Assembly (NCBI RefSeq): GCF_019649055.1
Contig: NW_026570256.1
Location: forward strand, 372,001 to 436,000
Direction: 5' to 3'
Length of the DNA: 64,000 nucleotides
Source: Paramacrobiotus metropolitanus
Taxonomy: Eukaryota > Tardigrada > Eutardigrada > Parachela > Macrobiotidae
Shown here piece by piece: positions 10,232 to 26,027 of the stretch; the first letter of the stretch is position 1, and the number at the start of each line of letters is the position of its first letter. Position numbers and translations under genes: made by a program. The notes under the pieces are model-generated. The model saw only the letters and a list, made by a program, of their open reading frames with translations, was not told where the DNA came from and searched no databases.

Positions 10232-10928
10232 ATACTTTAAGGAAAATGGCCCGGTACATAGTGTCAAAAATGGGATACATACACTAAAACTTTCGCTTGC
10301 GCGCACTCTGAATCATTATTTTGTAATATTTTATGTCATTCTAAAGCTAAATGATTTGTATACATTGTTCTGAAAACCGTTCGCGCGCGCAACATCCGGT
10401 TGCTGAGATATGGTGTATTAAAATGGGCGAAAAGTTTAAATGCATTGTTGTGTACCAAAAGTCTGGTTATTATCCGATCTTCTTGAAACTTTGCTGTAAA
10501 AGGCACATGACCATGAAGTTGAAAGTGAACCAATATCAGATCCATAGCATTTTTTTCCGATTTTAAAATGAATTTCAAAAATTTTAAAATTCATTTTAAA
10601 ATTATGGGAAAGTGCTATGGACCTAAAATTGGTTCACTTTCGACTTTATAGCCATGTGCCTTTTACAGCAAAGTTTCAAGAAGATCGGATAATAACCAGA
10701 CTTTTGGTACACAACAATGCATTTAAACTTTTCGCCCATTTTAATACACTATATCTCAGCAACCGGATGTTGCGCGCGCGAACGGTTTTCAGAACAATGT
10801 ATACAAATCATTTAGCTTTAGAATGACATAAAGTATTACAAAATAATGATTGGAAGTGCGCGCAAGCGAAGTTTTAGCGTATGTATCCCATTTTTGACGC
10901 TATGTACCGGGCCATTTCCCTTAAGTAT
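10232..10928. repeat. Near-perfect 700-bp hairpin (foldback repeat)
   Basis: Left arm 10232 to about 10583 and right arm about 10590-10928 are reverse complements with scattered mismatches and essentially no spacer; the centre is AT-rich near aaattttaaaattcatttta. Both arms therefore encode the same apparent peptide on opposite strands (VPFTAKFQEDRIITRLLVHN), which is repeat-derived and not a gene. It starts 35 bp after the end of F-box copy 3. A transcript across it would form a very long double-stranded hairpin. Confidence 0.88.
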
Positions 10929-11158
10929 TTTATGCGTCAATAATGCGTTTAAAAAGTCACCCTGTGGCTGAAATATGCATGCTAAGATTATTAACACAAA
11001 ATCACTAGAATGACCGAGCATGCTCGCCTCGTCAGGGTTTAAGGCAGTAAGTTTAACAAGAACTATTTCACTGTGAAATTGCTACCGCAGTAGCTCAGTA
11101 ACAAACTATAGTAGGCGTTACATGTTTTATGATAAACGAAGTACTATATCTTTGAATC

Positions 11159-11265
11159 TGCCCTTAATAAATTATTAAGGGCAGCTAATACATTAAATAT
11201 AATACAGATAATACATTATTAAGGGCACATAATACATTAAATAATACATGGCGGCCTCTGTGGGA
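11159..11265. repeat. Perfect small hairpin and tandem AT-rich repeats
   Basis: A perfect palindrome (ctgcccttaataa and its complement) spans about 11159-11186. It is followed by a partial repeat of attaagggca and several copies of taatacattaaat up to about 11250. Confidence 0.6.
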
Positions 11266-11324
11266 CCAGTTGCTTTGACAGAAAGTGATAGTGAGAGCTT
11301 GAGAAATCGGGCCACAGACATATA

Positions 11325-11905
11325 AGGGGAAAAATGTGTCTAGCCGAACCAGTCCCTTGTACTTCTGATGTAAGCCGGCTGGTGGTTTACGTTGTGGCTG
11401 CATAGCGTTTTATGTAAAGCGCTGCTATTAAGGCTGTGCGGCATTGACGGTACATGTGGTATTAGCTGCACCAGGCAGGTCCGGGCTATAACACAGTTTT
11501 AGCCTGTTTACCTGCAGTTGTACGAGTGCTGCTTACCTGTTATCTACCTGCAATCTTAATGGCAGCGCTTTAGGGGGGATCCATAAATTACGTACGCAGC
11601 GAACCAGGGAGGGAGGGGTCCAAAAAGTGTGACAAGCTGTGACAGCCTCGACGAACCCAGGGGGGAGGGGGTGGTCCGCTTCATGTATTACGATTGAACG
11701 AACCACGGGGGGAGGGGTTAAGCAAACGTGACGGACCGCTACGAAGGGGGAGGGAGGGGTGAAAAAATCGTGGTTTTCTGCGTACGTAATTTATGGATGC
11801 CCCCTTACATAAAACACTGTCAAGCCACAACGTAAACCACCAGCTGGCTTACATCAGAAGTACAAGGGATTGGTTCGGCTAGACACATTTTTCCCCCTAT
11901 ATTAA
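11325..11905. repeat. Foldback repeat interrupted by a MITE
   Basis: Arms of about 95 bp at 11325-11422 and 11805-11905 are reverse complements (for example cttgtacttctgatgtaagc against gcttacatcagaagtacaag). The space between includes the separate TIR element at 11573-11804. The structure is a foldback element into or beside which a second element has moved. Confidence 0.78.
11573..11804. mobile_element. 232-bp MITE nested in a foldback repeat
   Basis: Terminal inverted repeats of about 26 bp (starting ggggg..tccataaattac, containing the palindromic acgtacg) sit at 11573-11599 and 11778-11804. Flanks read ...ttta before and tta... after, consistent with a TTA target duplication, though this is short enough to be chance. 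The interior is purine-rich (several gggggagggg runs) and has no coding capacity. Confidence 0.72.
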
Positions 11906-12567
11906 AAAGTGATTTCAAGGTATGATAAAACAAATACAAGCGCAGTATTTATAACGTCCAGACAGCAGTGTCCAGATTTCGCTCTTGCAACCCGATTTAA
12001 GTAAAAGTGGAAAATATGTATTATGTCCTCTTCAGTTTTAGTTCTGTGCGACCAAAGTTTTCCTGGCGCGTAGTCGGTTTGCCTTGCCTGGGCGTGTTTA
12101 AAGCATCAAGCGCACAAAATAACGACTGCCCTAGAGATTCTTCATTTATACAGCTCCAAAACGTTTGTTAACTGCCTTTTAAAATTATTTCTTGTAGTTC
12201 ATCTGAAACGACTGCATAAGCGAAATTAGCATTTAAGTTTATCAAAGGCTGACTAGAGCAGCATTTACAATAATTGATAGCTTCAGGTGGCTCCGTAGTG
12301 GTAGGTTTGTGCAGGGTACGCGGGTAGAAGCGCTATAAGGTCAGTATTTTTAGCCAACGACACTGTGTTTACACAGTTTAGTTGATGGTGAATCGTGCAG
12401 TGTGAAGCATGGTGCGCGGCAGCGGATTAATAAAGACCATCTACGTACGTACAAGTATTTAATTACAATGAAAACTGCACGACATGCGGATTTGAAAAGA
12501 AAGACCATGAGGACATACGAAATAGTCGACATCGGTTCTACCGTGGAGTCAGATTATCCGGGCGTGG
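11906..12567. other. Spacer 3' of the F-box gene, no gene seen
   Basis: AT-rich sequence downstream of the minus-strand F-box gene's stop codon. Short open frames overlap on both strands without motifs. No clear poly(A) signal stands out. Confidence 0.4.
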
Positions 12568-18340
<5,773 letters not shown>

Positions 18341-19857
18341 GTTTGCACTTTTCCAGCAAACATTGTGTGCGTGTTGGCGAGTCTTAATATTATTAGCCGA
18401 CTAATACGTACAGTAAAACCTTTCGGAGAGTGGCAGACGAATACGTTTGAACATTCCCTCATTCACATTGTCCCAGAGTTATCGCAAACGCTTTCGCCGG
18501 GAAATCGGATATAGCAGGATTGAAACCGGTGAATGCTGCAACAATTGCGCAACTTTGCTGTATTAACAGACTGCACCGGAGCAGTTGTCATATCAAAATA
18601 ATATGAAGTTGCGATGGTGCCGGTGCGTTAGCACCACCGACGTGCATGTGCATCGTTCGTCCAGGGAAAAGGAAAGTACAGAATATTCATGTTGCACAGA
18701 TCGATACGCGCACTTGTCTGCCAGTGTTAAGCCAACGCGTATTGCGTTTACTGCATCAGAAGTGCTTACTTACAAGTGCTGCTGTTCCCGCATGGTCACC
18801 GTGTCAGTTCAGCAGTGCAGTATCGATTAAAAATTCTGGCATTTCATTGAAAATCAAGGGCATTAGTATATTGTGCTGCTAGGTATGCCCAGTCTACAAT
18901 CCTCAGCAAACAGCTGCTCGCTACTTAGTGACCCTCCGTATAAGCAGTGATAAGCTCGCAAGTCGCAACCATAAAGAGGTCTTTTTGGTATTCGATTGGT
19001 GGTAGCTGTTGGAACTGCAGCGAAAAAGACAACTGCAGAAGTTATAATTGTGCGCGAGTACACGATTCAAGATTTACGGTTTTCCAGCACAATAAATCGT
19101 ACCTTTGTTAGTTCTGCAATGACGACATTGCCACGAGAGAGCTTTTGTTCATGAAATTCAGGAATGTTACAGCCTATGCTATGTCATGAAATCGTGGAAA
19201 AGATATGGTCAGTAAGTGCACTGATCAGTACGTCGATGCTTTCGCTCCATACGACAACCCGGCTCTGCACGAAAATGAGCCACGCCCTAAAAGTTATTAA
19301 CCGATTTCATTCAACAAAGAGGCAGTAGTAAACGTGCTACGAATGCGTAATCTAAAACGGACAAAAAAGTAAGTAGATGAGACGCGATCGCAGACCGACT
19401 GGCCGATTCCTACTTATTTTTGTTATGCGCTGGTTCTGCCATTACACTGTTTAACTACGGACTACCAATGTGCAAGCATTTGCCATTGCACTACTTAACT
19501 GCAGCATATTTTTCGCTCAGTAAGTTTTTATATGTTTGCCACGGTATTTTGCTGAATGCTGCTGCTTTGGACGCAATTTGCCGATGTGCTTAAGAAATTA
19601 GTTGCTAGTAGATGATGACCTTTCTGGTCGTAACAACTCGCGTTCACCTTGCGCGCGCTTCTAATAAATAGCCTCGTCAGACTTCTGTGAACTAAACCGT
19701 AACGTAGAATTTCGCTTTCATTTGTGTGCAATTTGCAAATTAAAGTTGCGAAAAAGGCGGACCGTGAACGCCCTTTCGAATAACAGAAATTTAATACGTT
19801 TCCTCAAACATTTAATTCCAAAAAAAAACTTTAGTCAGCCAAAATATTGCAGTTTTT
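18341..19857. other. Upstream of F-box gene; no gene seen
   Basis: Mixed-composition sequence between the F-box gene start and the end of the next minus-strand gene. Several open frames of 60-80 codons occur in overlapping frames, none with motifs or splice structure I can support. Confidence 0.4.
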
Positions 19858-20490
19858 TTAGCCACCACGCTTCTTCCACTTCTTCAGCTTCAACCCTTTG
19901 TTCATAAACAATCCACTATCTTTTTCCGTTGGTGCCGATCGGCCTGTCTCGACAGGATGATCCACTGTCTGCGTCGGCGCTCCTTCGACCTACAGAAAGC
20001 TACAGGTAGCCGAATGAAATCCAGTAAAACTAATCATAAATTTACTATCTTCGGGCAACGTATGCGTAGTGGCGTACGTACATTTTGTGATTTATACAAA
20101 TGATGGCGTGCAAATATGCTTACATCTTGATGCCACCCTCCTTCCTCCGCGTTCGAAAAGCGCTTCACAACGGTTTCTACCATCATCTGGGGGAACACTT
20201 CCTGCATGGGACCACCGCTGGCACTTGGATATGGTGCAGAATATCCCTCAGCTTTCATCATCCCATCCCATCGGTACACATTCTCCTCACTTGACACCTC
20301 CCCTGGACCTCTCCGCTGAATGTGTAGGCCTGCCAGTCTGTAAACCATATGGCATTTATTAACGAAGTGGTTGTTTTTCGTTCCGTGAGATGCACCTCAG
20401 GACGCCAAAACACGCAATACCAAATACTGAACACATGCAACTATTAGACTGGAAAAGAATTTTCACTAGTTTCCAACGCGCACTTGCCAT
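19858..20490 (-). CDS. Small three-exon protein of unknown function
   Basis: Exons: 20490-20396 (tentative), 20337-20124 and 19989-19858. Exons 2 and 3 are well supported: acceptor tttacag, donor gtaagc, acceptor ctgtag, matching phase 0, and an open frame ending in a basic tail (LKLKKWKKRGG then stop). Exon 2 reads GLHIQRRGPGEV...YRWDGMMKAEGYSAP...MQEVFPQMMVETVVKRFSN. Exon 1 (MASARWKLVKILFQ...) fits in phase but uses a weak GTGCAT donor. Total about 146 residues with no membrane segment. I do not recognise the family. The basic C-terminus and short hydrophobic N-terminus would be compatible with an organellar or nucleic-acid-binding protein, which is only a guess. Confidence 0.5.
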
Positions 20491-22066
20491 TAGCAACTTG
20501 ACCAGAACTGACACACATTCAGACAGTCTGCAATGGACTTCTGAAGTTATTGCATACCGTCGGTGTTAAAACTTTTCTGAAGTCCACTATGCATACGGCT
20601 TGGTTGTTGCTATCATATCAAAACCATTGTCTGACCTTTCGCTATTGCAAACATATCGTGCCGAGATAAGTTGCATTTGCCGAGATAGGCTGAGATAAGT
20701 GACGGCAAACACTTGTTACATGTAAATGAACTTTACTTCTGCGCCAAGGAAACGAAACTAAAATATACCAAACACAAATGTGTGATCGCTATGCGACTTC
20801 CTCAATTATAAATGCATGGCTTCTCCAGTATCGGAATGTACATCCGCACGACACACCCTAATGACTTTTCTCGGCTGGACACTGGTCTACCAAGTCGTCG
20901 AGCCTTGCAAAACACCTCCGCTGGATTAATCGGAATTAGCTTTGCTAATTCTATATAAAGGTTTGGGCTTGACCAAACGTATGCATCCGTAACTCAGTTT
21001 ACAAAAGGCTTCCAGCTAGGCAGACGATCTTCCAGATGTCACTGTGACACTGTACAATTCTGTACTTAATGATTTTTAAGAAACTCGTTGAGAAATGTTG
21101 ACTAGAAACCTGCGTGTTGCATGCAACCTAGCAATGCTAAAAAGGTCTGTTTTTGTGACGCATGGAATAAAACCAATAAGACTAAAGATTTTAAAAATTA
21201 AAATGAAGAAACACTACAATAATTTTCACAAAATTAAGTGTTATCCGTTATACACAAATTATTCTTCTAAACGAACAAAGGCTTTCTGAAACGGCGTTTC
21301 TCCACTTCAAATTTCACAACGGCAAGGCAATATATATATTTATATATATATATATATATAATAGCCGAAAAAAGCAAACTGAAGCGGCATACGGCTCACC
21401 AAGCTGTTAGTCGGCTATATGCCGGCGGCTGTTCCAGCCCTACCGAATACAGCAGTTAAAGTTTTAAGATTCCACTGCTTGGAATCTGACGCAAAAACCG
21501 TGGAGCCAGAAAGGCGCCTGTAAATGAGAACGCGTTTGCACCGATCGTATATAAAGCGGCTCTTTCTGTTCAACAGCGATGTTGAACAGGATCAGCGAGC
21601 TCTTCGAGCATGTGTACTGCGCCATATACAACTGAATTTGCACAGAAAGATCCTTCGCTGCATTCGCTTAGTTCCCTTCTCACTACCAACAAACTACCAA
21701 TCACAAGCAACCAGCTGATAGTGCAATGCTGCAAATCAAAAGATATGCATACTTCTATACTATAACTCGGGGAAAACGCTAATAACGTGAGTCGGTAGCG
21801 CATTTGTTGCCATACAAGTCCATAAACGATTTCCGGTTTTACCGGTTCCCGGTTCCTAGTTATCAGTTAACCGTAGACGGGTGCACTAGCCAGCCAAATC
21901 CGTACGTACGCAGTGCCTATATCCTTACCGGGAGTGCTGTATAATCAAGCTGCTGTACGGTGTTTAGTTCTCCCTAATTGAACGTCTCAAAGTAAAGCGC
22001 GACAAACGTTATATCGGAATAATAATTTTACCACTAAGAATATCATCAGGCTCATATTTTATCATC
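20491..22066. other. Spacer with a short TA repeat, no gene seen
   Basis: Non-coding by inspection. A TA-rich microsatellite lies at about 21331-21362 and three related gccgagataag-type words occur at about 20658-20700. Open frames near 21524-21803 overlap on opposite strands and have no recognisable content. Confidence 0.4.
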
Positions 22067-22230
22067 TTACATGGCTTCGGCATGTGCTTTCATTGCTTCC
22101 ATCGTCTCTTCTTCCTCGTGGCCCATCAGCATGAAATAATTCCTTCGATTGGTACCGCGAGGAGTAATCCAGGTCCAGGTGCCTTTGATCCCGTGCTGAA
22201 CCAAGTAACTGGTCAGGCGCTCCGGCACAA
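22067..22230 (-). CDS. Terminal coding exon of an unidentified gene
   Basis: The exon starts after an acceptor (ctgttttgtag) at 22230 and runs open to a TAA at 22067: VPERLTSYLVQHGIKGTW, TWITPRGTNRRNYFML, then an acidic-helical end EEEETMEAMKAHAEAM. The composition is strongly protein-like and ends sharply at a stop, but the upstream exon was not found: the next 450 bp on this strand are repeats and palindromes. The exon may belong to a gene with a distant first exon, or be an orphaned exon left after rearrangement. Family not recognised. Confidence 0.42.
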
Positions 22231-22414
22231 CTACAAAACAGCCTATCATTCCTCAGTTCTTAAAATTTCAGCGCTAGTAAATTGTTGTTGCATTGTTGTT
22301 GCATCTGTATATGCAGATATTGCTTATGACCAGTACGCGGTATCTACAGAAATAACGAAATACAGGTCTGTAGGACACTAACACATGTTCATCTACGGTT
22401 CGAAATGATTAATT

Positions 22415-22672
22415 TTTATTTATGATGCGGCTCGGTACGACTACAGGTGTAGTCGTACCGAGCCGCATCATAAATAAAACTCGTGGACTGGCTCGTGGAC
22501 TTGTAGTTTCTCTCGGTAAATTGGAAGTGACAGTACCCATAGCGATTTCGTAGAAAAATTGCATTGTACTGCTTGTACTGTCTACGTATACTAGTATACG
22601 TAGACAGTACAAGCAGTACGTATACTAGTATACGTAGACAATTTACCGAGAGAAACTACAAGTCCACGAGCC
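22415..22672. repeat. Cluster of nested palindromes
   Basis: Three inverted repeats overlap. A nearly perfect hairpin lies at about 22418-22478 (gatgcggctcggtacgacta and complement). A second is at about 22578-22640, built from two copies of the self-complementary gtatactagtatac flanked by gtctac/gtagac. A third pair, 22487-22522 against 22637-22672, has arms containing ctcgtggacttgtagtttct. The nesting suggests a foldback element that was itself rearranged. Confidence 0.85.
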
Positions 22673-25563
22673 TAAAAGATATTTACGTATTTACGTCGTA
22701 AGATATTTACGTATTTTTTATATACGTATTTTAGTATACACGGAACGGTAACTATACGCGGATGGTATTCCCGAATACATATGCTCTTATTAAATTTTAC
22801 AATATTATTATTTCTCAAAATTGAATGCTATTCTGTAGAATAAAATATGTGAAACTGTTCTACTAACAGCAAAAGCCTAAGTACTCTGTAAGTTTATGAT
22901 GCTCGTATACAGATAAATTCCTGCTACGCTTCGATCATGCAGTGCCCTACAACCCTTTACCCTTTACAAAAGGGCACGCGAAATGAGTGCCCTTTTACTA
23001 GTTTTACACCTGCTACATTTTTTAGTTAAATGAACCGATGTTCGCATTAGTAAAAGCAAAAGAAAAAACCTTACATCCTTGGGGATTTTGGTTGTATACC
23101 ACGAGGAGTTCCAAATTATAACTCAGGGTTTCGGTCTTTTTTTTCTCGGTGCTATTTCGGCCTCCCATTCTGTAAAATGAATCCAGTTTATTACTTCCTA
23201 GTCGAAAAAGATATTTACGCATTTTTTAAATACGTATTTTAGTATTTTTTATATCATCCATTCCATTAATTTTCTATGAGCATTTAACGCTAGATAATTA
23301 AAAGGTTACCATAAAGTGTATTTGTAGATTTTTTTACGCGCTGCTAACACAGTTTCGCTAATTTATTCTGGGTGCTTAGTATTTGGTTATTTTCAGAAAA
23401 AATGTCACGATAATTTTTTAACGCGGCTTTTCTGCATTTCCCTGCGAACAACAGAAAACTCCGGCGAGCAATCTGTAACGATGATGATAGTAAACCGCTT
23501 GCAGATGCCTGACAACGATTTACCGCGGTGCAAGCTTCTAGTGACCTTATTAACTTAGTCGACTATAGGCAAGCAGTTTACAACGACCGCGATCGTCAAC
23601 AACGGCGAAATACATCGAATCAGTCTTCGGCAGGGCACTACGTTAATGTTACATTACATTATTTTAGTATCAAATAATTACATAGGTGTACAGTACTGAA
23701 TACGAAGATATTATTCCGCTTATTGAACCCTTCTTAATTTATATGTCATAACAAGTTCAACCATATGTTTTACTTGGTAAAATAAAATTCCTGTACAGTA
23801 AATATATATAGAGTGAATAAAACAGTAAATTATAAAACTTTTTATCAACTGCGGTTAATTAAAATCTAATCAGAAATTATTAACAATCTTTCGAACTTTG
23901 CAATTTTAAAAAAAAAGTTAATCAACGTTTAAAAAAGTGTTTTATCCGCCAATTAAAAGTCTCTTAACGTAAAATTAGAATAAAATATATAGAATTGTTT
24001 AAATATTATTCAGTAGGCTTTTTAGTGCAGTAACTAATCTAAGCGTTTTCATTGGATTATTTCATTGGATTATTCAAGTGAACATTGGTTAAAAATTGGG
24101 CAACAAACTAAAGTAATCAAAAGCTGAAGTAAAATATTTAAGTTTAGTTAGATTAAAATAAATCAAAGTAAAATAAATTGCTTTTTTAATTTTCAAATTT
24201 TATTACAAAGCACGTTTTTACAAATTGCGGTACCCTACGGATACATCTGGGTGGCAGAACGTAAACCACTGCACCACGATATCGCAGTCTAATTCGGTGC
24301 ATAACGCATAACCTCGCAAGTCTGACGACAGGTGATCTCTGACCGTAGAGAAGTGGCTACAGCTCGCTGACGACAGTGCTACTTATTTTGTAGCTTCATA
24401 AATTTTTCATTAGTGCGGACTTCCCTAAATACATAATATATGTGCACTTTTATTCTGTTAATTGTGCGCTTTTTTTTAAAAAAATATATGGCAATATGGT
24501 ATAATTATAATGCTCTTCTAATGTTGTCAAAGAGCTACGTACTGCCTGATTATGTATTATCTGGAGACTGCAAAAGGTATGAAGCCCCCGTATATTATAG
24601 ACACCCCTTTTCGCACCCTGTTTATTATAGGCACCCTTTTTAAATTAATATTATTTACAATAGATTCCATCATTGACTCATTCACTGTTCTCAGATATCC
24701 TTTATAATAAAAGATTAAGAGGGGGCGTGATCAGTGTGTCTGTCAAATCCCCCAGAATCGCAGAGTGGATCAATATTCAACATTTACGGATCATTCGATA
24801 GCGCTGATTTCGTAGATGAGCCCGCAACTTTCGGATTTCAAAAAACAAACATCGTTTGAGAGAAAACTGTAAAAACCCTATCATACAAAGTCTACGGAAC
24901 CCCAACACAACCAATCAGCGAAGACTTAAAGTAACTGCCTTGCTGCAGAGCTTGCGCGGGTTATATCGTGAAACAAAATTCGAAAAATTTTGTTTGTTTT
25001 GATGTATTTGGTCTGCAATGGCTTTAAGAAACATTATATTAACAGCGGTGGGTTTAAGGATAATAAAAATTTAGGCACAAGAAAGATTTAAGTTATTTTG
25101 ACAACCGAACGCACAAACGACCCAGGAACTTAGGAAGTGTCCCAAGTGAGAGCTGCATGCGTCGCGAATCTTGCTGGCAGCCTGGCAGTACCAATTATCA
25201 AGTAGCTGCGGGATGACGGTGGCTGCTTGATACTTAGGTAAAAGGCAGTGTTTTGCGGTAGTTTTAACCTAATCATTTCTCTGTTGACACTGTTTCTTTA
25301 GTTTCGTATTATACCGATGAAAGACGGTATTTTTAAAATTAGTAATGAAAAACGGATATTTACAGAAGGCGAAACGGAGCTGCTGCGCGAGCGGAGCTCG
25401 CTAAGCAGGAGGAGCAGCAATCAAGTGAGACATCGTTTGGCAGTTTTTTTCTTACAGTTTATCAGCCAGCTCTGCAAGACTGCAACAATTGAACCTTTAT
25501 AGTTAGTTAAGTATTAAGTAGTTAGTTGGTGTGGGATTGCCACTTGCCGCTGGAAAAAATCAC
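22673..25563. other. AT-rich spacer, no gene seen
   Basis: Long AT-rich non-coding stretch. A tRNA-like A-box motif is noted separately at about 24240-24300. Two related caccct words with tattatag lie at about 24590-24640. No coding exon is supportable. Confidence 0.4.
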
Positions 25564-26027
25564 TTACCGTAATTATCGAATTTGCACCCCTGGGGTGCAA
25601 AAGTTCAAACGTCCTGGAGTAGGGATCTTATTTCGGGAGGAGGCGTTATTTCTGGGGTGGTACTATTTTTCAAACGGTATTTTTCAGAAGTGGACGTTTA
25701 TTTTCAAACAACTGCGCATTCTGTTCCATTGAAAATGAACGCAGTAGATACCGGTGTTTGCAGTTTCAGAACCTTACGAGCAGCATTCTGAAGCATAGCA
25801 CCGAATTATTTTTGTGACCGTTTACTGTTTATTAATTACATCATAGCAGTTATTATGAAGCAATTGGCCTTATATCTATCATTTCGTGGCGCTTAACATT
25901 TAATAACACCCCCATGGGAGGCAGATTCGGGGAGGAGCTATTTTTCAAACGGGTTATGGGAGGGGGCTTACTTATTACGGATAGTGCCTTATTATGCGGG
26001 GAGGTGCAAATTCGATAATTACGGTAA
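25564..26027. mobile_element. 464-bp TIR element (MITE)
   Basis: Inverted ends of about 27 bp, starting ttaccgtaattatcgaattt then gcacccc, lie at 25564-25590 and 25998-26027. The interior has G-rich runs (ggaggaggcg, gggagggggc) also arranged in rough inverted order, with no coding capacity. The target duplication is not resolved. Confidence 0.78.

Noticed and set aside
10336-10826. Two nearly identical 70-80 residue peptides on opposite strands
   Set aside because: They are the two arms of one hairpin repeat, not a duplicated gene.
23022-23130. Plus-strand peptide GFWLYTTRGVPNYNSG resembling TWTWITPRGTNRRNY of the exon at 22067-22230
   Set aside because: Only a few aromatic and TPRG/TTRG positions match, no exon signals; likely coincidence.
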